Shown here: in pieces, positions 36,081 through 45,019 of the stretch
Layout: each line of letters opens with the position of its first letter
Numbering within the stretch: the stretch's first letter is position 1
From: Shimia sp. CNT1-13L.2
GTDB lineage: Bacteria; Pseudomonadota; Alphaproteobacteria; Rhodobacterales; Rhodobacteraceae
Assembly: GCF_024331145.1 (NCBI RefSeq)
Contig: NZ_JANDJO010000009.1
Span: 62,001-126,000 of the forward strand
DNA: 64,000 nt
Direction: 5' to 3'
The notes under the pieces: generated by a model
The model's database searches: none
What the model was told of the DNA's origin: nothing
The model's input: only the letters and a program-made list of their open reading frames with translations
Program-made: the position numbers and the translations under genes

Positions 36081-37403
36081 TCAGTCGTCAAAATACTCCC
36101 CGCGCCCAATCGAGGCATAGGCGGTAAAGCCGGCCCGCTTGGCATCACGCGGCGAATAGATGTTCCGCAGGTCCGCCATATGCGGCAGGTTCATCTTCTT
36201 CGCCATCCGCTTGAGATCCAGCGCGCGGAACTCGTTCCATTCCGTCAGCAGCACAACCAGATCGGCATTGTTCGCCGCCTTATAGGCATCCTCGACCCAA
36301 TGCACGCCGGGCAACAGGGCCTCGCCTTCGTGCTGCCCCTGCGGATCACAGACCCGCACCTTGGCACCGCCACCCACAAGCGCAGGCACGATGGTCAGGG
36401 CGGGGGCGTCCCGCATGTCATCGGTGTTCGGCTTGAAGGTCACACCCAGCACCGCGATGATCTTGCCGTTCACGCTGCCACCACACAGGTCCAGCACCTT
36501 GTCGATCATCCGGCGCTTGATCTCTTCGTTCACCTTGATGACGGTTTCGGTGATCTGCATCGGCACCGCATGTTCCTGCCCGATCCGGGCAAGCGCCTTG
36601 GTATCCTTCGGGAAACACGACCCGCCATAGCCGGGCCCCGCATGCAGGAACTTGTTCCCGATCCGGTTATCAAGCCCAATGCCCCGCGACACTTCCTTGA
36701 TATCGCCGCCAACGCGCTCACACAGCGCGGCAATCTCGTTGATGAAAGTGATCTTGGTGGCGAGGAACGCATTCGCCGCGTATTTGATCATCTCCGCGCT
36801 TTCGAGGTCAGTGGTGACAATCGGATATTCCCGCAGGTACAGCGGGCGATAGATCTCGTTCATAACCTCGGCGGCACGATCATTCTGAACCCCCACCACA
36901 ACACGGTCGGGCTTCATGAAATCCTCGATCGCCGCGCCTTCACGCAGGAACTCGGGGTTCGATGCCACGTCGAATTCCAGCTGCGGGTTGGCCTTCTTGA
37001 CCGTCTGCTTCACCTGACGGTTCGTCCCAACAGGCACGGTCGATTTGGTGACAATGACGATATAGTCCTTCGCGGTACGCGCAATTTCCTCTGCGGCGGC
37101 CATCACATAGGAAAGGTCGGCATGGCCATCCCCGCGACGGGTCGGAGTGCCAACGGCAATGAACACCGCCTCGGCCCCATCCAGCGCCTCTTCCAGATCA
37201 AGGGTAAAGCTCAACCGCCCGGCCTCGACGTTCTTGGCCATCAGGACATCCAGCCCCGGCTCGTAGATCGGAACCTCGCCAGCCTTCAGCTTTTCGATCT
37301 TGGTCAGATCCTTGTCGACACAAACAACCTCGTGGCCGAAATCCGAGAAACAAACTCCCGAGACCAGCCCGACATAACCTGTCCCGATCATCGCAATCTT
37401 CAT
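36081..37403 (-). CDS. ugd: UDP-glucose 6-dehydrogenase
   Basis: A 440-residue cytoplasmic enzyme oxidising UDP-glucose to UDP-glucuronate with two NAD. The N-terminal Rossmann motif is MKIAMIGTGYVGLVSGVCFS. EFLREGAAIEDFMKPDRVVV and the catalytic Cys region GPGYGGSCFPKDTKALARIG are the strongest markers (Cys in GSCFPKD). The C-terminal UDP-binding domain includes VLGVTFKPNTDDMRDAPALT. It supplies uronic acid for an acidic capsule or exopolysaccharide. Confidence 0.97.
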   Translation of the reverse strand: MKIAMIGTGYVGLVSGVCFSDFGHEVVCVDKDLTKIEKLKAGEVPIYEPGLDVLMAKNVEAGRLSFTLDLEEALDGAEAVFIAVGTPTRRGDGHADLSYVMAAAEEIARTAKDYIVIVTKSTVPVGTNRQVKQTVKKANPQLEFDVASNPEFLREGAAIEDFMKPDRVVVGVQNDRAAEVMNEIYRPLYLREYPIVTTDLESAEMIKYAANAFLATKITFINEIAALCERVGGDIKEVSRGIGLDNRIGNKFLHAGPGYGGSCFPKDTKALARIGQEHAVPMQITETVIKVNEEIKRRMIDKVLDLCGGSVNGKIIAVLGVTFKPNTDDMRDAPALTIVPALVGGGAKVRVCDPQGQHEGEALLPGVHWVEDAYKAANNADLVVLLTEWNEFRALDLKRMAKKMNLPHMADLRNIYSPRDAKRAGFTAYASIGRGEYFDD

Positions 37404-37488
37404 CTGAACTGCTCCCGCTCAGCTATTTGTTTTCTTCGTCATGACCTGTGCAACGCGCCCTGTCAACGCGCAGGCCCCAAGGTGGCCC

Positions 37489-38361
37489 CTAACCGTCCAG
37501 AAGACGCAGCAAATAGGCACCATAGTCGTTTTTTCCAAAGGTTTCGGCACGTGCGCGCAGCTCATCCTCCGAAATCCACCCCTTGCCAAAGGCAATCTCT
37601 TCGGGACTGCCCACCTGTTGCCCCTGCCGTTCGCTCAGCGTCCGAACAAAGTTCCCCGCATCCAGAAGGCTCGCATGTGTCCCGGTATCCAGCCAGGCAT
37701 ACCCGCGCCCCATCTGCTGAACGCTCAATTGCCCGTCCGCCAGATACATCTCGAGAAGCGTCGTGATCTCCAGCTCACCGCGTGGCGATGGCTTCACCTG
37801 TTTCGCACGTTCCGGCGCGGTGCCATCCAGAAAGTACAACCCTGTCACGGCAAAGGGCGAAGGCGGCACCTCGGGCTTTTCAATGATCTGCTGCACTTTG
37901 CCATCCGCGTCAAAACCCACAACGCCATAACGCTCCGGATCGGCCACGCGATAGCCAAACACGGTACCACCCGCGCTGTCATCCGCCGCCTGCAATCGCT
38001 CCGGCAGGCCATGACCAAAAAAGATATTGTCGCCCAGAACCATCGCCGAAGGCGCGCCGTCCAGAAACTCTTCGGCAAGGATATAGGCCTGCGCCAGCCC
38101 ATCCGGCGAAGGCTGCACGATATACGTCAGATCAAGCCCCCACTGGCTGCCATCGCCAAGGGTGCGTTTGAACTGCTCCTGATCCTGCGGCGTGGTGATC
38201 ACCGCGATTTCGCGGATATTGGCCAGCATCAGCACCGACAGCGGGTAATAGATCATCGGCTTGTCGTAGATCGGCAGCAACTGTTTCGAGATGCCAATCG
38301 TGATCGGATACAGCCGAGTCCCCGATCCCCCCGCGAGAATGATCCCTTTGCGTTTCGTCAT
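37489..38361 (-). CDS. rmlA: Glucose-1-phosphate thymidylyltransferase
   Basis: A 290-residue enzyme making dTDP-glucose from dTTP and glucose-1-phosphate, first step to dTDP-rhamnose. The nucleotidyltransferase signature [20 protein letters not shown] lies at the N-terminus, followed by [40 protein letters not shown] and [20 protein letters not shown] are typical RmlA motifs. It is 3 bp after rmlD in the operon. Confidence 0.97.
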   Translation of the reverse strand: MTKRKGIILAGGSGTRLYPITIGISKQLLPIYDKPMIYYPLSVLMLANIREIAVITTPQDQEQFKRTLGDGSQWGLDLTYIVQPSPDGLAQAYILAEEFLDGAPSAMVLGDNIFFGHGLPERLQAADDSAGGTVFGYRVADPERYGVVGFDADGKVQQIIEKPEVPPSPFAVTGLYFLDGTAPERAKQVKPSPRGELEITTLLEMYLADGQLSVQQMGRGYAWLDTGTHASLLDAGNFVRTLSERQGQQVGSPEEIAFGKGWISEDELRARAETFGKNDYGAYLLRLLDG

Positions 38362-38364
38362 GTC

Positions 38365-39213
38365 TTAACCCAATGCCCGGAGAACCCGGTCCAGTCCGGC
38401 CCGCCAATCCGGGGCCTCGATTCCAAAATCCCGCTGCAACGCCCCGCAATCCAACCGAGAGTTCAACGGGCGCTGTGCTGGGGTAGGATAGTCGCTTGTC
38501 GGAATATCCGAAACCGTCACCTGCCGCCCAGCGCGTTCGAAAATCTCGCGGGCAAAACCGGCCCAACTGACCGGCGGCTGCCCGCCAAAGTGATAGGTGC
38601 CACCTGCCTGACCGTCAGCCATCTGCCGGGCCATGCCAAGCAGGGCTGTTGCAATGGTATCCGCAGGCGTCGGCCCGCCCACCTGATCCGACACCACGCC
38701 AAGCGCATCGCGCGTCTCGGAAAGGCGCAGCATGGTTTTCACGAAGTTCGCACCATGCGCCGAAAACACCCAACTGGTCCGCAGGATCGCATGATGCCCA
38801 CCGGCGGCACGCACCGCCTCTTCTCCCGCCAGCTTGCTGCGCCCATAGGCATTCAGCGGCGCAACGGGATCACCCTCGCACCACGGCGCGTCACCGGAAC
38901 CGTCAAACACATAGTCGGTGGAGACATGCAGAAACGGAATGCCCCTGTCTGCCGCCGCCCGCGCCATTGCGCCGGGCGCATCGCCATTGATCACCGTGGC
39001 AAGCGTCTCTTCCTCTTCGGCCTTGTCGACCGCCGTATAGGCCGCGGCATTGATCACCGCATCCACGTCCATGTCCGAAATGATCGCGGCACAGGCCGCC
39101 GGATTGGACAGATCCGCCTCGGAGCGCGGCAAGCTCAGGATCGAAACCCCTTCGCCCTTGGCCGCCAACTCGTGCGCCACCTGCCCCGACTGTCCAAAAA
39201 CCAAAACCTTCAT
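38365..39213 (-). CDS. rmlD: dTDP-4-dehydrorhamnose reductase
   Basis: A 282-residue SDR enzyme for the last step of dTDP-L-rhamnose synthesis. MKVLVFGQSGQVAHELAAKG holds the NAD(P) motif. STDYVFDGSGDAPWCEGDPV and PLNAYGRSKLAGEEAV include the active-site Thr/Ser and Tyr-x3-Lys (YGRSK). The start at 39213 matches the family; an upstream open frame to 39342 lacks homology. It lies between rmlB and rmlA. Confidence 0.96.
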   Translation of the reverse strand: MKVLVFGQSGQVAHELAAKGEGVSILSLPRSEADLSNPAACAAIISDMDVDAVINAAAYTAVDKAEEEETLATVINGDAPGAMARAAADRGIPFLHVSTDYVFDGSGDAPWCEGDPVAPLNAYGRSKLAGEEAVRAAGGHHAILRTSWVFSAHGANFVKTMLRLSETRDALGVVSDQVGGPTPADTIATALLGMARQMADGQAGGTYHFGGQPPVSWAGFAREIFERAGRQVTVSDIPTSDYPTPAQRPLNSRLDCGALQRDFGIEAPDWRAGLDRVLRALG

Positions 39214-39263
39214 CTGTGCGATGTCGCACCTCCGCAATACCGACGTGATACAGACTGGCCGTT

Positions 39264-40301
39264 TCACGCCTTTCCAAGCCTTACGCCAACGCCTTCCCGA
39301 TCTTGCAAAGCACGCCACCAGACCTCGTTCTCGAGGTACCATTCCACCGTCTTGCGTAGCCCTTGTTCAAGGGTCACCGAAGGCCGCCAATTAAGTTCGC
39401 CACGCATTCTGCTGGGGTCGATCGCGTATCTCATATCATGGCCCGGACGGTCCTGAACAAAGGAAATCAGGCTGGAATACGGTCTCTCCTGGGGTCTCAA
39501 CTCATCCAGAATTGCACAAATCATCCGAACGAGATCAATATTCCGCGCCTCGTTCTCGCCCCCGATATTATAGCTACGCCCCACCTCGCCCCTTTGCAGA
39601 ACAGTCAAAAGCGCATCGGCATGATCTTCGACAAACAGCCAGTCCCGCACGTTCTCGCCCTTGCCATAAACCGGGATCTCCTTGCCTGCCAAAGCATTCA
39701 GGATAACCACGGGGATCAGTTTTTCAGGAAAGTGGAAAGGCCCGTAATTGTTGGAACAATTGGTGATCACCACCGGCAGCCCATAGGTCTCGCCCCAGGC
39801 TCTCACAAGGTGATCACTGGCCGCCTTGGACGCCGAATAAGGCGAGTTCGGCGCATAGGGCGTGTCCTCGGTAAACTGCCCCTCTGCCCCCAACGATCCA
39901 TAGACCTCATCGGTCGAGATGTGGTGAAACCGGAACCCTTCCGGTCGCCCTTGCCGCTCCCAATGTGCGCGTGCCGCCTGAAGCAGGTTGAAGGTGCCGT
40001 TCACATTGGTCTCGATGAACAACCCCGGCCCGTCAATTGACCGGTCAACATGGCTCTCGGCCGCAAGATGCATCACGGCATCCGGCGCATGGCGCTCGAA
40101 AACGGCCTCAACCGCAGCGGCATCGCGAATGTCGCAATGCTCGAACGCATAGGTCTCTTGATCCGCAACCGATGCCACGTTCTCAAGGCACGCCGCATAG
40201 GTCAGCGCATCAAGGTTCACCACCTCATGCCCCTGCGCCACCGCCTGCCGCACCACCGCCGAGCCGATAAACCCGGCCCCTCCCGTCACCAAGAGCTTCA
40301 T
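39264..40301 (-). CDS. rmlB: dTDP-glucose 4,6-dehydratase
   Basis: About 345 residues. [20 protein letters not shown] is the Rossmann motif. [40 protein letters not shown] and [15 protein letters not shown] carry the catalytic Thr-Asp-Glu and Tyr-x3-Lys (YSASK) residues. [20 protein letters not shown] is also diagnostic. It forms dTDP-4-keto-6-deoxyglucose. The start at 40301 has GGGAGGG nearby and overlaps the rmlC stop by 4 bp. Confidence 0.97.
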   Translation of the reverse strand: MKLLVTGGAGFIGSAVVRQAVAQGHEVVNLDALTYAACLENVASVADQETYAFEHCDIRDAAAVEAVFERHAPDAVMHLAAESHVDRSIDGPGLFIETNVNGTFNLLQAARAHWERQGRPEGFRFHHISTDEVYGSLGAEGQFTEDTPYAPNSPYSASKAASDHLVRAWGETYGLPVVITNCSNNYGPFHFPEKLIPVVILNALAGKEIPVYGKGENVRDWLFVEDHADALLTVLQRGEVGRSYNIGGENEARNIDLVRMICAILDELRPQERPYSSLISFVQDRPGHDMRYAIDPSRMRGELNWRPSVTLEQGLRKTVEWYLENEVWWRALQDREGVGVRLGKA

Positions 40302-40867
40302 GCGTAACCCTCCCAAACAAAAGGCAAATCCGCGTCAGCCAGCAACGGCGCGCCAGCGTCTTTCTCGCTCAGAACCGCGGCCTCGCGATCTACCCCCCAG
40401 TCCACACCAATCGCGGGATCATCAAACCTGATCGCCCGATCACACTCTGGCGCGTAATAGTCCGAACACTTGTAGACAATCTCGGTATCATCGCTCAGCG
40501 TTACGAATCCATGCGCGAACCCCTCTGGCACCAAAAGCTGCCGACCGTTCTCCGCCGTCAACTCTTCCGCGACCCACTGGCCAAAGGTCGGTGATCCCTT
40601 GCGAATGTCCACCGCCACATCAAGCAACGCGCCACGCCCACACCGCACCAGCTTGGCCTGCGCATGCGGAGGAGTCTGATAATGCAGCCCCCGCACAGTC
40701 CCTTTTCGGGCCGAGACCGAATGATTGTCCTGAACAAAGTCTATCGAAAGCCCATGCGTTTCCATCGTTCGACGGTTCCAGCTCTCTGAAAAGAACCCGC
40801 GCGCATCTCCGTGCCGCGCCGGGACAATGACAACCACACCTTCAAGCTTGGTGGAAACGACTTGCAT
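40298..40867 (-). CDS. rmlC: dTDP-4-dehydrorhamnose 3,5-epimerase
   Basis: A 189-residue cupin-fold epimerase. [40 protein letters not shown] (catalytic His in GLHYQ) and [20 protein letters not shown] define RmlC. It is the first gene of the seven-gene minus-strand operon rmlC-rmlB-rmlD-rmlA-ugd-epimerase-sugar transferase. Its promoter must lie in the 132 bp divergent gap shared with the GT2 glycosyltransferase gene. Confidence 0.97.
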   Translation of the reverse strand: MQVVSTKLEGVVVIVPARHGDARGFFSESWNRRTMETHGLSIDFVQDNHSVSARKGTVRGLHYQTPPHAQAKLVRCGRGALLDVAVDIRKGSPTFGQWVAEELTAENGRQLLVPEGFAHGFVTLSDDTEIVYKCSDYYAPECDRAIRFDDPAIGVDWGVDREAAVLSEKDAGAPLLADADLPFVWEGYA

Positions 40868-40999
40868 AATAATCCCTCAGTATTCTCCTGCGAGCGTTGT
40901 GCCACATATCTTTCTAAATGGAACCCCCCGTCCCCTCGCGGTTTGACACATGCAGGGATTTGTGACCCTTAGAACGCAAAGGTCTTTTGGAGATAGCGG

Positions 41000-41986
41000 G
41001 TGAGCGAGGAATTGGATCAGACACAGGGAAACCTCGTTGCAGTCGTGGTGACGTACAACCGCCTGTCCCAGCTTCAGATCACGGTTGACCATCTCCTCAA
41101 CAGCGCCCCGGAACACCTTCACACCGTGGTCATCGTCGACAACGCAAGCACCGATGACACAGCCACTTGGCTGGCAGCACAAGACGATCCACGCCTGCGT
41201 ATCCATCGTAGCGAAATAAACGCCGGCGGCGCCGGCGGTTTCGAGACCGGAATGCGCATTGCCATGGACGAGTTCGATCCGGATTGGCTTGTCCTGATGG
41301 ACGACGATGGACGCCCGCAAGCCGACGCGTTGAAGACATTCCATCACCTCGACCTGGGAAAATGGGACGCCATCGCCGCAGCCGTCTACGACGACAAGGG
41401 CGAAATCTGTGACATGAACTGCCCGTCCCGCAACCCGTTCTGGAACCTGAGAGTGTTCCTGCGCACCAGCCTGCGTCTTGGCGGCCGCAGCGGGTTTCAC
41501 CTGAAACCCTCAGACTATGCGGGAACCCAACCCGTCGACATCGACATCACGTCTTTCGTGGGCTTTTTCATTCGCGGCGCAGCCGTAAAGCGAAACGGTT
41601 ATCCCGACCCCTCGCTGTTCGTTTACGGAGATGACGCGCTTTATTCGCTGTCGCTTCGCAAGGCGGGGAGCGCAATCGCCTTTCATCCGCAGATCAAATT
41701 CGAACACGCGTTCCAGACCTTCCAGAACGAGGATCGCCGCTTTCGCCCGTTGTGGAAACTCTACTACTACCACCGCAACCTGCTGCTTCTCTATCGCGCC
41801 GCATCCGGCCCTCTTTTCGGGCTTGTCCTGCTCATGTTTCTTCCCAAGTGGGCGCTGAAAGTCCGCCACCATTCTGGCGAGACGCGCGCATTCACGCGCT
41901 ACATGTGGCGGGCGATTTCGCATGGGCTACGCCGCCACACGAACGTTGCTCATGATGACGTTGTCGAATGGTCAAAATCGCCCTAG
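41000..41986 (+). CDS. GT2-family glycosyltransferase (rhamnosyl/galactofuranosyl-type)
   Basis: A 328-residue GT-A enzyme. The N-terminus VAVVVTYNRLSQLQITVDHL is followed by VVIVDNASTDDT for nucleotide binding, the metal motif LVLMDDDGRPQADAL, and a downstream FVGFFIRGAAVKRNGYPDPS then LFVYGDDALYSLSLRKAG carrying the putative catalytic base. This pattern resembles GlfT2- and RfbN-like transferases and suits transfer of rhamnose from the dTDP-rhamnose made next door. The start is a GTG at 41000 with GGAG seven bases upstream. Its stop overlaps the convergent kpsM-like gene by 4 bp. Confidence 0.88.
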   Translation: MSEELDQTQGNLVAVVVTYNRLSQLQITVDHLLNSAPEHLHTVVIVDNASTDDTATWLAAQDDPRLRIHRSEINAGGAGGFETGMRIAMDEFDPDWLVLMDDDGRPQADALKTFHHLDLGKWDAIAAAVYDDKGEICDMNCPSRNPFWNLRVFLRTSLRLGGRSGFHLKPSDYAGTQPVDIDITSFVGFFIRGAAVKRNGYPDPSLFVYGDDALYSLSLRKAGSAIAFHPQIKFEHAFQTFQNEDRRFRPLWKLYYYHRNLLLLYRAASGPLFGLVLLMFLPKWALKVRHHSGETRAFTRYMWRAISHGLRRHTNVAHDDVVEWSKSP

Positions 41987-42804
41987 CGGTTCAGCAGCTC
42001 TTTGTTGTAGCGCCGGATCAGCAGCAAGCCCAAGGCTGTCGTCACAAGTGCAAATCCAAAGACATAGGCCTCGCTGATGTACTGGGGCCTGTAGTTGCTA
42101 TAAAGCCCGTCACGCATAAGCCCGGTGATATGGATGAGAGGATTGAACCAAATGATATCCTGCGCCAGTTGCGGTAGATCCTCGTAGATGTAGAAAATAC
42201 CTGACAAGAGGAAAACAGGACGCGTCAGCACGGCCCAGAAATTGGCCCAAATCGGGAAGAACCCGGTGGCCACACAGTTCAGTGTTCCCACACCAAAGGC
42301 CAGAAACAAGGCGTGAGCACCGCTCCGTATCATCGTCGGAATATCCATAATGGTGCGGGATCCGACATACTCCAGAATGCCATACAACAAGATGATGGCG
42401 ATAAGCGAAGTGGTCAGGGCATTCAGCAGGAAACGCGCCATCACGGCATCGATCCATGACACCACCGGGTATTTCAAAAGCGGGCGCGAAAAGATGATCG
42501 AACGCTGTACCATGTTGGAAGTCGCCAGATACATCGTCAGAGGCAAATAGGCGGTCGCGAAAAACAAAAGGAAACTGTGCCCAAGCGAGGGGTTCCGCAC
42601 GAGCAGCTCGAAAGCTACACTTAGGATGATGATCCCGCCCAACGGCTCCAGCAGCGCCCATGCGTACCCGCCAGGTGACCGTCCGTACCGGGTTGCCATT
42701 TCGCGTAGGATCAAGGCAAAGGTGATACGCGCTGACACAAACTGCTGAAGGCGGTTGCGGCGCGGCTTGCTTGCCGGGAACGTCATCGGGCAAAAATTTC
42801 CCAT
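41983..42804 (-). CDS. kpsM: Capsule/polysaccharide ABC exporter permease (KpsM-like, ABC-2 type)
   Basis: About 273 residues with six predicted membrane helices. LILREMATRYGRSPGGYAWA, LLEPLGGIIILSVAFELLVR and GIFYIYEDLPQLAQDIIWFN, PLIHITGLMRDGLYSNY are characteristic of group 2 capsule permeases. It would form the channel with the KpsT-like ATPase (44244-44897). It is split from kpsT by a divergent KpsE-like gene, which is unusual because kpsMT are normally adjacent. A second in-frame ATG at 42786 is an alternative start. Confidence 0.93.
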   Translation of the reverse strand: MGNFCPMTFPASKPRRNRLQQFVSARITFALILREMATRYGRSPGGYAWALLEPLGGIIILSVAFELLVRNPSLGHSFLLFFATAYLPLTMYLATSNMVQRSIIFSRPLLKYPVVSWIDAVMARFLLNALTTSLIAIILLYGILEYVGSRTIMDIPTMIRSGAHALFLAFGVGTLNCVATGFFPIWANFWAVLTRPVFLLSGIFYIYEDLPQLAQDIIWFNPLIHITGLMRDGLYSNYRPQYISEAYVFGFALVTTALGLLLIRRYNKELLNR

Positions 42805-42876
42805 GCTATTGTTTCAGTTGCAGAGTATGTAGAAAGAAACTGCCCGAGGCAAATCAGATTATTAAGAGACTTTCCC

Positions 42877-44226
42877 TTGACCGACTCAAAGCAAAACCAA
42901 GCGTCCCTAGAGAATAGTACGACCTCATCAGACGACCTCACCAATCAGGGAAGCGGAGAAGCTGTGCGCGGTCCGGGCGCCGGCAAAGGTGGCCGTAAGA
43001 ACTCAGGGGGGGCTCAAGGTAAGAACCAATCCCCGGCTCAAGGTGGCAAGGGAGGTGCTGGCAAAAAGCAGGGACCCCGCGTTGTCGTAAGGCCCTTGGC
43101 AGAGCCAGTCACCGCTCAACGTCGGCACTGGGGCATTCTCTTGAGTGGCCTGCTGATGGTGGTTCTCCCTATCGCTGTCATCGTATTCTACCTTTGGACG
43201 ATTGCCGTTGATCAATACAGCTCTCAATCCGGCTTTACAGTTCGTTCCGAGGAAAGCGGCAGCGCCACTGACTTGCTGGGAGGCATCGCAGCCTTCACCG
43301 GGGGCGGCACGCAAACAGATGCCGATATTCTTTATGAGTTCATCCAGAGCCAGGAGATCGTCGAACGTGTGAACGCCAAGATCGATCTCGTAGAACACTA
43401 TTCCGCGAATTGGACCAACGACCCTGTCTTCTCGATTTGGCCGGACGCAAGCATTGAAGACCTGCATTGGTACTGGGAACGCTTCGTCCGAATTTCCTAC
43501 GATCAGAAATCAGGCCTCATCGATCTCCAGGTGCTGGCATTCGACGCGGTAACGGCGCAGCGGATTGCACAGGAGATCGTCAACGAAAGCCAGGCCATGA
43601 TCAACGCGCTGAACACCACCGCGCGCGAAGACGCCATGCGCTATGCCACCGAGGACCTTGAGCAATCCATTCAGCGCCTCAAGGACGCGCGTGAGGCTCT
43701 GACCCGATTTCGAACCCGCACCCAGATCGTCGATCCCCAGACAGACATCGAGGGGCGACTTGGGGTTTTGAACAACCTTCAGCAACAGCTGGCAGAGGCT
43801 TTGGTCGAGGCAGACATTCTCCTCGAAACCACCTCGGAATCCGATCCGCGCCTGATTCAGGCGAACCAGAAAATCAACGTCATCCGCGCACGCATTGCCC
43901 ACGAACGCAAAACCTTTGCGACAGATAGTGACGAGATCGGTTCGGTCGGCGAGGACTACCCAACCCTGATCGCCGAGTTTGAGAGCCTGACCGTCGATTT
44001 GAACTTTGCCGAAGAGGCTTATCGCGCTGCCCTGACAGCTCTTGACGTGGCAAAGGCAAACGCGATCCGCCAAAGCCGGTATTTGGCGACGTTCATCCGC
44101 CCCACTTTTCCGGAAACCGCAGAGTATCCCCAACGCTTTGTCATAACCGCCTTGATGTCGCTGCTGATCTTCCTGGTCTGGGGTATCCTGATCCTCGTTT
44201 ACTACAGTATCCGCGACCGGAAATAA
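42877..44226 (+). CDS. kpsE: Capsule export inner-membrane/periplasmic adaptor (KpsE/Wzz-like)
   Basis: A 449-residue protein with an unusual N-terminal ~80 residues rich in Gly, Lys, Gln and Ser (AGKGGRKNSGGAQGKNQ region), a transmembrane helix at about 87-108, a long periplasmic part with coiled coil (about 260-390), and a second helix at about 423-443. This is the polysaccharide co-polymerase topology of KpsE. It links the KpsMT transporter to an outer-membrane channel. The start appears to be a TTG at 42877; the next plausible start, a GTG at 42964, would shorten the polar N-terminus. kpsT follows after 17 bp. Confidence 0.88.
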   Translation: MTDSKQNQASLENSTTSSDDLTNQGSGEAVRGPGAGKGGRKNSGGAQGKNQSPAQGGKGGAGKKQGPRVVVRPLAEPVTAQRRHWGILLSGLLMVVLPIAVIVFYLWTIAVDQYSSQSGFTVRSEESGSATDLLGGIAAFTGGGTQTDADILYEFIQSQEIVERVNAKIDLVEHYSANWTNDPVFSIWPDASIEDLHWYWERFVRISYDQKSGLIDLQVLAFDAVTAQRIAQEIVNESQAMINALNTTAREDAMRYATEDLEQSIQRLKDAREALTRFRTRTQIVDPQTDIEGRLGVLNNLQQQLAEALVEADILLETTSESDPRLIQANQKINVIRARIAHERKTFATDSDEIGSVGEDYPTLIAEFESLTVDLNFAEEAYRAALTALDVAKANAIRQSRYLATFIRPTFPETAEYPQRFVITALMSLLIFLVWGILILVYYSIRDRK

Positions 44227-44243
44227 GACCCGGAGTCCTTTGG

Positions 44244-44897
44244 ATGATTCAGTTCAACAACCTGCAAAAGGGGTTCTGGGTAAACGGACACTACCATCCG
44301 GTGATCACGAACCTCACCGCCACGCTGCCCAGTGGAAAATCACTGGCCCTTCTCGGACGCAACGGTGCGGGTAAGTCCACCCTGCTTCAGATGATCGGCG
44401 GCACCCTGCGCCCGGATTCCGGCTCAATCGGCTCTGATGGCACGATTTCTTGGCCCGTAGGGTTCGGCGGCTCGTTTCACCGGGAACTGACAGGGGCTCA
44501 GAACATCCGCTTTATCGCACGGATCTATGGCGTCGATACCGACAGCCTCGTCGCCTTCGTCAAGGACTTCGCTGAGCTGGGTGACCACTTTTTCATGCCG
44601 GTCCGCACCTATTCCTCGGGCATGAGGTCGCGTCTGGCGTTCGGTGCCTCGATGGGTATCCATTTTGACACCTATCTGGTGGATGAAGTTACGGCGGTGG
44701 GCGATGCCCGCTTCAAACGCAAAAGTAGGGCCGTCTTCCGAGAGCGCATGAAGACCAGCAGCGCCATCCTTGTAAGCCACGATATGGCGCAGGTCCGCAG
44801 CTTCTGCGATGCAGGTGTGGTTCTCCATGATGGCGGGTTGAATTACTTCGAAGATCTCGAAGAAGCCATTCGCTTCCACGAAGAGCTTATGGAATAG
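44244..44897 (+). CDS. kpsT: Capsule/polysaccharide ABC exporter ATPase (KpsT-like)
   Basis: A 217-residue ATPase. Walker A LLGRNGAGKSTLLQMIGG is near residues 35-52, the signature region is RTYSSGMRSRLAFGASMGIH, and Walker B is TYLVDEVTAVGDARFKRKSR. The short length and the SGMRSRL signature are typical of KpsT, lacking the extra C-terminal domain of Wzt. Partner permease is the KpsM-like gene at 41983-42804. Confidence 0.95.
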   Translation: MIQFNNLQKGFWVNGHYHPVITNLTATLPSGKSLALLGRNGAGKSTLLQMIGGTLRPDSGSIGSDGTISWPVGFGGSFHRELTGAQNIRFIARIYGVDTDSLVAFVKDFAELGDHFFMPVRTYSSGMRSRLAFGASMGIHFDTYLVDEVTAVGDARFKRKSRAVFRERMKTSSAILVSHDMAQVRSFCDAGVVLHDGGLNYFEDLEEAIRFHEELME

Positions 44898-45019
44898 GTG
44901 AAACTCTCTAAAATTCTCTGACAAGCCAAGGCGATCTCCCTGATTTGGCCATATTGGCGGCACTGCCATTTCAAGCCATCAGGCAACACTAGACCCCGGT
45001 GGAAATCGGGGTGATCTCA

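Noticed and set aside
35820-39456. Two long plus-strand open frames across ugd, rmlA and rmlD
   Set aside because: Antisense shadows of well-identified nucleotide-sugar genes.
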